A stretch of DNA of 64,000 nucleotides from Strigamia acuminata (lineage: Eukaryota > Arthropoda > Chilopoda > Geophilomorpha > Linotaeniidae): the NCBI GenBank assembly GCA_949358305.1, contig CASHSZ010000010.1, forward strand, positions 62,001 to 126,000. Direction: 5' to 3'. Within the stretch, counting starts at the first letter, position 1. The number at the start of each line of letters is the position of its first letter. A program made the position numbers and the translations under genes. The notes under the pieces were generated by a model. That model made no database searches. It was not told where the DNA came from and was given only the letters and a program-made list of their open reading frames with translations. Below, one piece after another: positions 23,436 through 34,000 of the stretch.

Positions 23436-26400
23436 TTTTTGGTACCGTTGACTCAGGATTTTCGAACGAAATTCCTCACACGTGTGTATAGAAAAATGGC
23501 CGCCATCGCCGCCATTTGTCTGAGCAGGCGGCCTGAAGTCTGCCTGAGTTTTGTGCCGTCCACCACGTCGAGAGCCGGTGTAGCGTGTGTGGTCATCACA
23601 CGGGACGAGAATCGCCCAACAGGATGGCGATATTTGTCTCGGGAGCATCCAGTGAGTTGTGTGCGAGTCTGTGGGTCGCCGACGCCGTCCATGCAGTTCG
23701 TACCTGGGTGCCGCCAGTCAAGTTGGCTGTTTTCGAGTTTGCCTTTTCCGGTGGCCACTCCGGGATCGATCGACGATCTCTCGCCAAGCAGAAGGAGGAA
23801 GCGCCACTTGTGCAACATGATAGGACTGTTCAATGCGCCCACCGGTCGATCAGTTGTGCCTCCAAATCAAGAATGGTTTCGTCTTGTCGTCGGTCGGGTG
23901 TTGTCGTGTCACGTGTCCAGATGGATCCGCCAAGCTGCAGCGCAACTTGCGAGCTTCGGATATTCAAGCGACAGTTACGCCGCCCGTAGTCCAGTTAAAC
24001 ACAACGCAATGTACAAGAGTCGGCAATGAAGATTTCGCTTTTTTTTGTCGATTATTTTCTTTATGTCAAATGTTAGATTTAAGGTTTTTGGGGGAAATTG
24101 TGAGTGTTTGGGTTTTAAAGGGCGCTAGCTTTCTAAAATATTTAAGTGTTGGTTTGAGCTCGTGCGTAAGAAGTTACGCGGCTTTCCCTGGTTTTTCTTA
24201 GCATGTTCGCGCCTTGAGGCGACAGTTTATCTTGTCAGGCTGTCCGCAAGGGCCCTTTAAGTTCCCTACTTCAGCTTTTGCCCTCCTCGCTTACGGTTAT
24301 GTTGTTATCGTCCTCAGTTCCTTGTTTAAGTGCCAAAGAATGGCTTTTACGAATTTATTGGCTTGCGGTGTCTGGATTTAAAAAGGGAGTCCAATTTTCT
24401 GATCGCATTTATGCCTGTGCTTGTTAATAGCTTTATTCTTTGCTTGCTCACGTTTTTGGTGAGAATTTTTGGTTTAGTATGTGAGAAGTGTGGCTATTTG
24501 TTTACAAGTTTTCCTTGCCAACCCCCTTTTTAAACGAGTTTGCCAATTTATCACGTTATTAGCTCTTTGGACTTGAGTTCTTTGATCTCCCGGGGTTTTT
24601 CCCTTTTACGTGCAGTCTTTTTAAGAAATTTTTAGGCTTAATGACAGGAGCGTCGTCACATTCACAGCTTATTAGTGGTGTTGGTTTTTTAGTCGCCGGT
24701 TCGAGGTCGATTAACCTCCGTTTTTAGATTTCTTACGCTGTGAATAAATTACTAACTATTGTGGACCAACCAGTTCCCTCTTCTCGTCCTTCCCGCCTTT
24801 CAGAGCGGCGGTCAGGGGGGTCCTTGAGTGATCTAGCTTCTTCTCGTCATGTGAGCCTGCTCTTGTGTTTGGGATGTGGACAACCTCTGGTCTTTACGTT
24901 TTGTGTCCAATGTTTTTCGTGTGCCGCACGAGTTTCCTCGTGAGCTCTGGTGTCGGTCATCTCTCCGCTTCGGGAGAGGGCACACCCGTTTGTATTCGTG
25001 TGTTTGTAGAACGTTTCTTGTTTTTAGAACGAGATTCGTTCTTTTGCTGCTCGAGTCTAGCAGAGCGAGCGCTGGCCCGCGAGGTCAGTCGGTTCTTACC
25101 TGTCCGTCAATCTCTGTTAGTTTAGGTTGTTATACAACTTGTTTGCAAGTGGGTTTGGATTTAGAAAGGCGTGTGACTTCTGTCGGTGCTGGAAGTTTAG
25201 AGCAGCCGATCCGCACCGCCCACTGGACAAGTCCAGTTTTTGTTGTTGACCGCTGCACCCAGTGTCTACCGCTGGTGATGTTACGTTCTGCATTTTCGCT
25301 GTCTCTTCATGGAAACGTCCGTAGCGTTTCATGAGTCTTCATTGGCTATTCTAATTCTTTGGGGCAACTTTAGAATCTGGACATTTTAGCTTATTCGTTT
25401 AGGAAATAGCTTGCTTGCTATTTTTTTGGTTGTGGCTAGCTAGCGTGGCGTTAGGGTATAGGTACTTGTTTTGGATGGTCGTTCTTGCTGTGCACGGCAA
25501 GGACTGCCATTCGATGTGTTTCAGAGGGCAGGTTTGTACTGCCATACTCTGTTAGATGTCGTGTCCGAGACAATGTCCCTGCGCCTCTTGGCGGCCCCTA
25601 TTTCTACGTTTGCTTCCCGCGACTGAGTAGTTGTTGTTAGTCTTTCATCCCTAGCTCTGCAATGAGGCAGACATGCACTAGGCAGGGAGCCCACTCTAGG
25701 ATGGGTCGAAGGACGTGTGTGTGCGGCCTTCTTGGCGCCGGCACTCGGCAACACGTTTTGGTCATTGGACAACACGTGCTTTCAGTAGAGTGGCGATTTC
25801 CGGAAGTCGGCTTGCTGATCGACGATGTGGTCAATGGGTATGTGAGCGAGTCAATTGTCGACTTGCAGTTGCTTACCGGTTCCAGTAATGCGGTTGGCAA
25901 CTGGCAAGTCCTTGTGCTCATGTCTATGTGTGACGCCCCTCGCAATCAGGGACGTCAAGCAACCCTCCCTCTTCTCTCGTTTCTCGGTTCAATCATATTG
26001 GTTCCGACTCGGGGTGGGCCAAGCGTTCATACGGTAGCCTCCTTATTGGAGCATGGGGTTTTAACTAGATCTAGTTTCTATTTCCCCCTCGGTTAAAGAA
26101 GTTTCAGTCTTCGTGGTAGTCTGCTCACAACAGGCTACACGGTGGCCCGAGTGCGGACGTGCAGTCCATCGGGTACCTCCTTGTTCAAGGCGCATTCGTA
26201 AAGCGCAGCTCGGTTGAAAGAAAGCCACCGGTTTTAATTTCTTTTCAACGACGTGATTAGTTTTTTGTGCAGGAAGTTTAGCTTCGCTTCATTTGGTTGC
26301 AGTTGCACTGCTTCCAACGTTTTTCAGTATCTTTTGACACCTGTTGATCTTCAAAAAGAAGCAGGCCCCTTTCCTTTCTTTTCTCGTGGGGAGGAAATGG

Positions 26401-27841
26401 ATTGATTATTTGGGTACAGACTTATTCCCTCTTCGAAAAAAAAAGCAGAAAGTTTAGTGTTTTGGAATTCTTGCTGGTTTTCACAGTTCCAGTTTGTTAG
26501 TTTCCCTTGTGAGGCCATACTTGGCCAATAGCTTTAGTGATAATATTGACGTTTTTGCCGGTATTTATTTGCACGGAACGTGCTCGTTTTTTTTTAGATA
26601 ATTGAACCGTTTTTCTTTTATTAGTTAGATAAAGTTGTGGTCGATGGGTCAGTGTGCGCGTGTTTCATTGTCACTGTGGACAAGAGGTCGCAGTTGGCTT
26701 GCACAGTCATCTGACTAAGTCTTTCCTTTTTTCTTTATTCTCTGCTCTTAGCGGTTTCGTGGGTTCATGTCAAGTCAGGGTGCGGTCAACGCCTTTGCGT
26801 GGCAGTTGCTGTGAATGGTTCGCATTGCCTGAGCTTCATGCTTTCTCGTTCTCTTTTTCCTTCTTCTGGCGTGATCATGTTAGCTAGGTGGTCATGGCTT
26901 TGGGTAAGTTGTTAGTTAGTCACTCTTTGCGAAAGAGTGGTGCCTAGGTCTTGACGGCATTTTCTAGTTCTTCGTACGAATGCTGGGTGGTTGGTCAGAC
27001 GATAGGTCTGGGTCAACGCATTCATTCCCTTAGTTTGCATTTTTCTTGTTTTCGAGAAAAGGGTCGTCTTTAATAAGTTTGAGTTCGCAGCTCGTGTTTT
27101 CGTGCGGACGGAGGTTTCCGTGGTACGTTGCCACTTGAGCGCTGGCTCGAGAACAACGAGGCGGTGAAGCCTGCCGTGTCTCAAGTTTGTTCCTTTTTGC
27201 GTTCCAAGTTTCTTCTAGTCTTCATGCATGTCTTGTTCCTTGCGAGACCATGCTCGATCAAGAGCTTTTGTGACAGTTTTCCTTCCTCTTTGACGAGGAT
27301 TCTCGTTTTCCTGTTTTTAGCTTTCATTAGTTTAAGCGTCTGTCTACGGGTTGACAGACTGAGCTTTCTGAGAAGCTCCCGCAATGTTCTCACGTTGTTC
27401 CGGTTAGAAAACCCGTTCAGTCGGATTTTCTAAAAGTATTTTGTGTGTGTGCCACGTGTCTATTGGCGACGTCGTAGCCCCTCGGTGTCTGGACTAGGTC
27501 ATCGTGGCACGGCCCTTCTCTTTCTTCTCTCGTGTTTTAAGTTTCTTTTAGTTTTTATTGGTTGATAGGAAGTGCGCCGCAACGCAACTTCTCTTTTCTT
27601 TCGTCTCTCCGGTGTTTTTGGGCCGCGATCCGACTTCGATGCCCTTGACCCTGGGACGTTCCTAGAGGTCTCGGATGTTTAGGTTACAGCTTTTTGCCTT
27701 CGTGTCTATGGTTTTGCCTTCGCGACTTTTACAAAGTCAAGCTTGGCTTCGATACTTTTTCTTCCCGTTCTCTTGGTTTTGATGGGGAATTCCTTCAACA
27801 GTTTTCTACCTTGCCTTTCCTTCTTCTTTGGCCGGCAACGC
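23436..27841 (+). other. Element B internal region, non-coding
   Basis: About 4.4 kb between the LTRs. No frame shows Gag, zinc-knuckle, protease, reverse transcriptase, RNase H or integrase motifs on either strand. The longest frame (23238-24029) begins inside the LTR, is Arg/Ser/Cys-rich and resembles no family I know; I treat it as chance. The right half is strongly T- and pyrimidine-rich on the plus strand. It ends CTTCTTCTTTGGCCGGCAA next to the 3' LTR, the counterpart of the block in the other elements. Confidence 0.75.
23440..23464 (+). other. Element B primer-binding site (tRNA-His-like)
   Basis: Four bases after the LTR the sequence reads TGGTACCGTTGACTCAGGAT, starting with the TGG that pairs with a tRNA CCA end. 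It aligns with the primer sites of A, C, D and E and with a tRNA-His 3' end apart from small indels. Confidence 0.6.
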
Positions 27842-28601
27842 TGTTGCGAGCACGCGCAACATGGATTTTTGCTATCGCAATAGCGGATTTGCTTTAATTG
27901 ATCAATTATTTAAGTTTGTGTTTAGTTAAGAGTGCAGCTTAAGTTTTGGCTAAATGTTAAATGAATTTCGTGTAGTTTGTGACGTGGGAGTTATGTTTTA
28001 CCTGATTTAAGCTGTCTTTTTTTAGGTAATCTTGTATCTTTTCCTTGATTCTTTGGAGTTTTACTGCTTGGATTCGTCCAAAGAGTCGCTGCTGTTAGTT
28101 CCTAAGTTAGTTCGTTTATTTGAAACACTTTGTCTTAATGTATTACGGTTTTGTGCCTTTTGTAATGATTTTATACTTGAAACTGTGTATTTTCTTGTAT
28201 ATGCTTTATCATTTTGTCACTAGAGGGACAATTCGCCTCTTGCGAATGATTGTTGCCACTCGTTGCTCTAATTGTTGTAGGTTGCGCAGCAACTACACTG
28301 TGACTGTTATGTAGATTTCTAGGGTTAAGATATGTAATTTTCTCCTCTCTTTTTCTGTGTATTTTGATAGATGTTAACTTTACAATAAATTCGGTTTGTT
28401 CATGTGTTATTTAACACATTAGTGGTGAGTTCTTCCAGACACTTGTTAGGCCACTTTGCAGGGATTTCAAGCAGGATTTCTCCTGCTTTGCATCATCTTT
28501 TTTGGAGCTCATCACAAGTTTTAGTAAGTAGGTTTATTTGTTATAACCATTTCCGATTGTCTTCTAGAGTGCCACACGGCCACAAAGCACTGCTAGAAAC
28601 A
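27842..28601 (+). repeat. Element B 3' LTR
   Basis: A 760-bp copy of 22676-23435. It is preceded by the pyrimidine-GCCGGCAA block at 27817-27838 and followed by the TTTC target duplication. Confidence 0.94.
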
Positions 28602-29447
28602 TTTCTGCTAAGTCAACTGTGATGAGATCAAAAGTCTATTCTCCCAAATCATTGGTTGGATGTTTCTAAAACTTACATTGGAGCCTTCTACTAAGGTTTA
28701 AACACTATTTCTGAACATTCAGAGACATTGGACTTGTGGTGTTTCTGCTAAGTCAACTGTGATGAGATCAAAAGTCTATTCTCCTAAATCAATGGTTGAA
28801 CGTTTCTAAAACTTACATTGGAGCCTTCTACTAAGGTTTAAACACTATTTCTGAACATTCAGAGACATTGGACTTGTGGTGTTTGTGCTAAGTCAACTGT
28901 GATGAGATCAAAAGTCTATTCTCCCAAATCATTGGTTGGATGTTTCTAAAACTTACATTGGAGCCTTCTACTAAGGTTTAAACACTATTTCTGAACATTC
29001 AGAGACATTGGTCTTGTGGTGTTTGTGCTAAGTCAACTGTGATGAGATCAAAAGTCTATTCTCCCAAATCATTGGTTGGATGTTTCTAAAACTTACATTG
29101 GAGCCTTCTACTAAGGTGTAAACACTATTTCTGAACATTCAGAGACATTGGACTTGTGGTGTTTGTGCTAAGTCAACTGTGATGAGATCAAAAGTCTATT
29201 CTCCCAAATCATTGGTTGGATGTTTCTAAACCTTACATTGGAGCCTTCTACTAAGGTTTAAACACTATTTCTGAACATTCAGAGACATTGGTGTTTGTGC
29301 TAAGTCAACTGCGATCTGAAAAGAGCTCAAAATTTTTTTTTCAAAATTTATTGCTTGGGTGTTGCTAAAACTTACATTTAAGGCTTCTACAAAGGTTTAA
29401 ACACTTTTTATAAACATTCAGACACATTGGACTTGTGGTGTTTGTGC
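28602..29447 (+). repeat. 140-bp satellite, segment 3 (forward)
   Basis: Six monomers between elements B and C, continuing the variant order of segment 2 (TTTCTG, TGAACG, GGTGTAAAC, then TAAACCTTAC). A divergent T-run monomer starts near 29309. No genes. Confidence 0.97.
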
Positions 29448-31009
29448 TGTTGCAGGTCAACAAGACAGATAGAAAGGAATGGCGATGCGTATCCAAATTC
29501 AAGACACTTGAGCTCGCCCAAGGTCGTATGGCGTGGCTAGTACGAAAATCGCACTGGAGAGCAATAAATCCGCAACAAATGGCATTGTTGTACCGCTGGA
29601 ACAATGTGGAGAACACCTGCACCAAGTATCCAATAGGTGGCGGAAACATAAGTTGGCCTGAGAATTTTTAAACTACTCACTACACATTGAATGTGTTTGA
29701 AAATAAACCTAAAACAAGAGCTAATAAAACACAACACATTTATTCAAAGGTTGGTTAATAACTGAAGAAATTACAGCAATTAGATTGGTTCTTAGAGAAC
29801 CGCACATGCGCAGTACCGAATATGGCACGCGCCAGGCCGATAGCGGCGAAATACAGATACACGAAAGATTCCGTTACCATGGTAACGGAGGAAACAAGAT
29901 CACGGCAAAGTTGGCATTTGCTTAAAAATGCACTAAAAATACATTGAAATACATTGAAATGACCACAAGAATGCGGTGAACAAAAAAGCTAATCACAACA
30001 ATGTCAAAAAACACGTTAAACAATGAGATATTAGCAATAAACCGATCTCGGAAAGAAAGGATTGACGATAGCCAATCACAGGCCAGGAAAATTACATAAC
30101 GATCACATTTGAATTTCGATCGGTACAAAAGCACAAAATTATCAAAGAATACATACTGAATAATAACGCAATGTAATAGTAAATGCAAATTATGTGATAT
30201 AAAATACAAAAATAACGGTTACATTGTGTAATCGTCGCTTGGGACAAACATGGCGACCGGCGAACATAACAAAGGTGTTGGATCAAACATGGCGTCCGGC
30301 GAACGTAACATCGGCGGCAAAATCACACGTAAAATGAATGTAAAAACACTAAATGTAAATAATCAATAAAGTATCGATTAAATAACAAGAATAATTATCA
30401 ATTCTCTTCACAAAACATCGGAATAAAATACACAGATTGAATAAATACGAATTTATCGGCCAAACGAACATTCCCGGCTGCTCTTTTATGGCAGATGGAA
30501 ACGAACGTTCAAACCAAACAAACGGAACTTCCAAAGCAGTTTTGATGCATCTAGATAGAAAGAGCATGCTTGAATTAGTCTAAACGAATGCTTAATAAAA
30601 TTCCAAGGGATTTGAAAAGTACTAAACAAAAGGTTAGAAGACGGAACCGTAACTTTACGGGAAACAGAAAAATGACGTCACTAGCATCGCAAATGTATAC
30701 CAGGGAACGAAATATGCACCAAAACAGTTCGGAATCAACACAAACTCTCTTAAAACAAGTGAATAAGTCAATAAATGCACGGAATAAGATATTTGAAATA
30801 AATACAAAGCATAAACACTACTAAATATTGAAAAGTATGAATAAAAATCAAGTCAAAACACTTATATAAGCAATAAAAATCTGAAAAGTGAAAAAATACC
30901 AATTAGGCAAAGGAAATAAAAACACTTAAAGATTTTAATCAACTCAAAGTAAATGGTAATAAATAATGACAATAAAATAGCACAACAATATCTACGCTGT
31001 CTTGCAACA
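29448..31009 (-). repeat. Element C 3' LTR
   Basis: A 1562-bp LTR; in element sense it begins TGTTGCAAGACAGCG and ends GTTGACCTGCAACA. A minus-strand AATAAA lies at 29739-29744 and the GTGAGTAG box at 29673-29680. Short open frames in it recur in both LTRs but show no known family. Confidence 0.95.
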
Positions 31010-31069
31010 GCGAATTGCCGGCGAGAGGACAGAGATGGAGAACCACGCAAAAAAATCACAAAAGAAAAA
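31010..31069 (-). other. Element C 3' junction: pyrimidine tract and GCCGGCAA box
   Basis: Between the stop codon and the 3' LTR the coding sense ends CTGTCCTCTCGCCGGCAA and then five bases to the LTR. There is no purine run, and the block matches those of the other elements. Confidence 0.6.
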
Positions 31070-34000
31070 TCACTCAAGTTCTAGGGCTCTCACATGCTTG
31101 ACTGACCTTTTCAACTCACGTCCATCGGGTAGCACAACTTTTATCACACGGATTTGACCATCCTCACCGGGAAAAATTTCTTTTATCCTAGCAAGGGGCC
31201 AAAAATAGGGATTTGTACCCATTTTCTCTAGCAACACGATTTGGTCTACTTTAGGGTTTTTGAAGAACTTATCACCTTTTGTTTCATAAAAATTCCTCAG
31301 TTGCATGAGGTAACTCTTTTTCCAAATTTTCCAGAACTCCCAAATAAATTGGCGTCGTTTAATGTCTAGTTTTCGCAAATCTGATTTTTTAATTGCACTC
31401 AATTGTTTGTTTATTACGTATTTTGGCATGCCTCCTGTTAGAAAGTTTTCAGGTGCCAAAATTCTACCACCATCAACACTGTCGGGGACATAACTTAAAG
31501 GTCGTGAATTTAGCACTGAACTAATTTCCAGAGCCAAAGTTTGGAGAGTTTCTAAGTCTACGGTGCTGCGCAACAATATCTTTCGAAGTTTATCTTTAAC
31601 TGAGCGGACTAGACGCTCCCACGCTCCGCCCATCCATGGAGACAGCGGTGGGATGAATGTCCAGAGCACCCTTTTCTCAGATAGGAATGTTTTCACGTCT
31701 TTTTGACCGATGAGTTTCCCCCATGATTGTAATTCGAGGCTTCCGCGCTCAAATGTCTTACTGTTGTCAGAGAAAATCTTCCCGGGGTATCCGTGGCGTG
31801 CCCCAAATCTTCTCATTGCAAGCAAAAACTTTGGCACAGAAAGGTCCTCTGATACTTCTAAATGTATGGAACGGGTCACCATACACGTGAAAAGCAAGAT
31901 GTAAACTTTTTTCTTTTCCTTCTTGTTGCTGCCGACATAAATGGGACCCAAGTGGTCCACTCCTGTGTTTTGGAATGGCGCCGCTGGTGTCACACGTTCA
32001 GCAGGAAGGTCACCCGTTGAAGGGTTGTTGCGTGCAAGTTTTCCTCGTCGGCAAATCTCACACTCTCGAATAACTGTTTGTATAGTTCGTCGTCCTCTTA
32101 TAATCCAAAATTGCTCTCGTAGGTGATACAAGGTTTCGCTTATGTCACCGTGAAGCAACTCCAAATGCACTTTTTTAATTAACAGTCTTGTTATCCAACT
32201 ATCATAATGCAAAATAATTGGATACACTTCATCAAATGTCAATAAAGATTTTTTCAAGCGGCTACGAAGTCGAAGTAATCCGTCCTCGTCAATGAAGAGC
32301 TCGAAATTGCGTAGGGTGGAATGTTTAGACAGTTCTCTTTTGTTTTTCACATCATCAATCTCCTCAGAAAAATGTAATTTCTGGGAAAATTGCAGGATCT
32401 TCAATTGGTTGTCCTCTAACTCGAGTGGCGAGAGAGGCTCACCGCGCAAAAGTTTGTTTTTCCATCGCAAAATATACGAAAAAACTCTCAAAAGTTTGTT
32501 GTAATTCCGGAAACGTTTGAAGAATTGTCCAATAAAACTTTCCTTAACTTGAATAGTCATCACTACGATTTTTCGTTCCTCTTCTGGAAGAATCTCTTGT
32601 ATAATTTCTGTTTTTTCTAGTTTCGAGACATCAACTCCAAACCACCAAAGTTTATTGTTCATCAATGTTTTTGAGTTATGTGGTCGAGTTAATAAATCTG
32701 CTGGGTTAAATTCCGTTGGTACATGAGACCATTGTTTGGGTTTGGTTGAAGAAGTAATTTCTTGCACACGGTTCGAGACGTATGGCTTCCACACGTTTTT
32801 GTCACTATTTATCCATGCTAGAGTTATGGTGGAGTCCGAGTAGTATCGCACTTCAGTGACTGGGTACCCGGGAAGAAAGTTTTCTAACAGGTACTTGGTC
32901 ATCCTAACTCCAACCACTGCTGCAGTTAATTCAAGTCGAGGAAGAGTCACTTTTTTCGTCGGCGCAATACGACATTTGCTCAACAATAAAGTTCTTTTGC
33001 CCTCCAGATTGACGACAAAAATTGAACAGCCAAATGCCTTTGTGCTTGCGTCACAGAAAACTTCTAAAGTGATGTCTTGACCGGAATAAGTCTGCAGCCA
33101 ACGTTGTACTTTCAATTCTTTCAATTTTTGTATGTCTTGACTCCATTCTTCGACTTCTTTTTTCTCTGAGTCAAGAATCTTTTCATCCCAGTTTTTTGTT
33201 CTAATCCAGATTGCTTGAACTAGCAGTTTCATTTGAAGCACAACAGGAGCAATGAGTCCCATTGGATCGAATATGGAAGCCATTAATGAAACAACTTCTC
33301 GCTTTGTATTCGGAATTTTTTCAATTGTCGGAATGTTAAACATCATGACATCTTCTGCCGTGTTCCACAATATTCCAAGCATTTTTATAATTCCTAAGTC
33401 CGAAAACTCCTCTCCTCGCATATGAAAACCTTCTTTTTTCAAATTGTTGAAGACGTCCTTGCTTGAGGTCGCCCACTTCACGAGGGGAAGCTTTCCGTCG
33501 TCTAATATCATTTTCAGTTTCTCGCAATGTGATGTTGTGTCGGCTGTAAAATCTCCTCCTGACGTCAAATCATCCATGAAGATTCCATCATCGAGTGCGT
33601 CGACTTCTTTTGCATGAGTTTCTTTGAATTGTTTCGCTTGTTTCCTAATCGTCGCACACAAGAGGAATGGAGAAGAAATGACGCCAAATGGCACGACAAT
33701 CATTCGCAGAACCATTAGATTATTCCACAAATTTTGCCATGAGTATGGCTCTTTGAAATAGTCACGAGCGACCCACAAAAAACGTAAAAAGTTTGTTTGA
33801 GTTGGGTTGATCATAACTTGGAGAAACGCTTGCTTAATGTCTGCTATTATTGGAATACAATAGAGACGGAATCTCACAATAACGAGTATCAAGTCTGGAT
33901 TAAGGGAAGGTCCCGGAAATAAACAGTCATTGAGGGAAAGTTTCCCCTTCTTGGATGAAGACGCGTTGAACACTACTCGAAATTTCGTCGTGTCTCGATC

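Larger units (their letters stand above)
22676..28601 (+). mobile_element. Element B: non-autonomous LTR element without a recognisable protein
   Basis: A 5.9-kb element with 760-bp LTRs (22676-23435 and 27842-28601) starting TG and ending CA. A TTTC duplication flanks it (22672-22675 and 28602-28605), and excision restores GGTGTTTCTGCTAAG of the satellite. It is the only element on the plus strand. The primer site type, the pyrimidine-GCCGGCAA block next to the 3' LTR and the TGTTGC LTR start are shared with the coding elements A, C, D and E. With 4.4 kb of non-coding interior it fits a large retrotransposon derivative moved by enzymes from relatives. Confidence 0.92.

Noticed and set aside
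23238-24029. 263-codon open frame in element B as a gene
   Set aside because: It begins inside the LTR, crosses the primer site, has biased low-complexity composition and no known motif; several overlapping frames of similar quality exist there.
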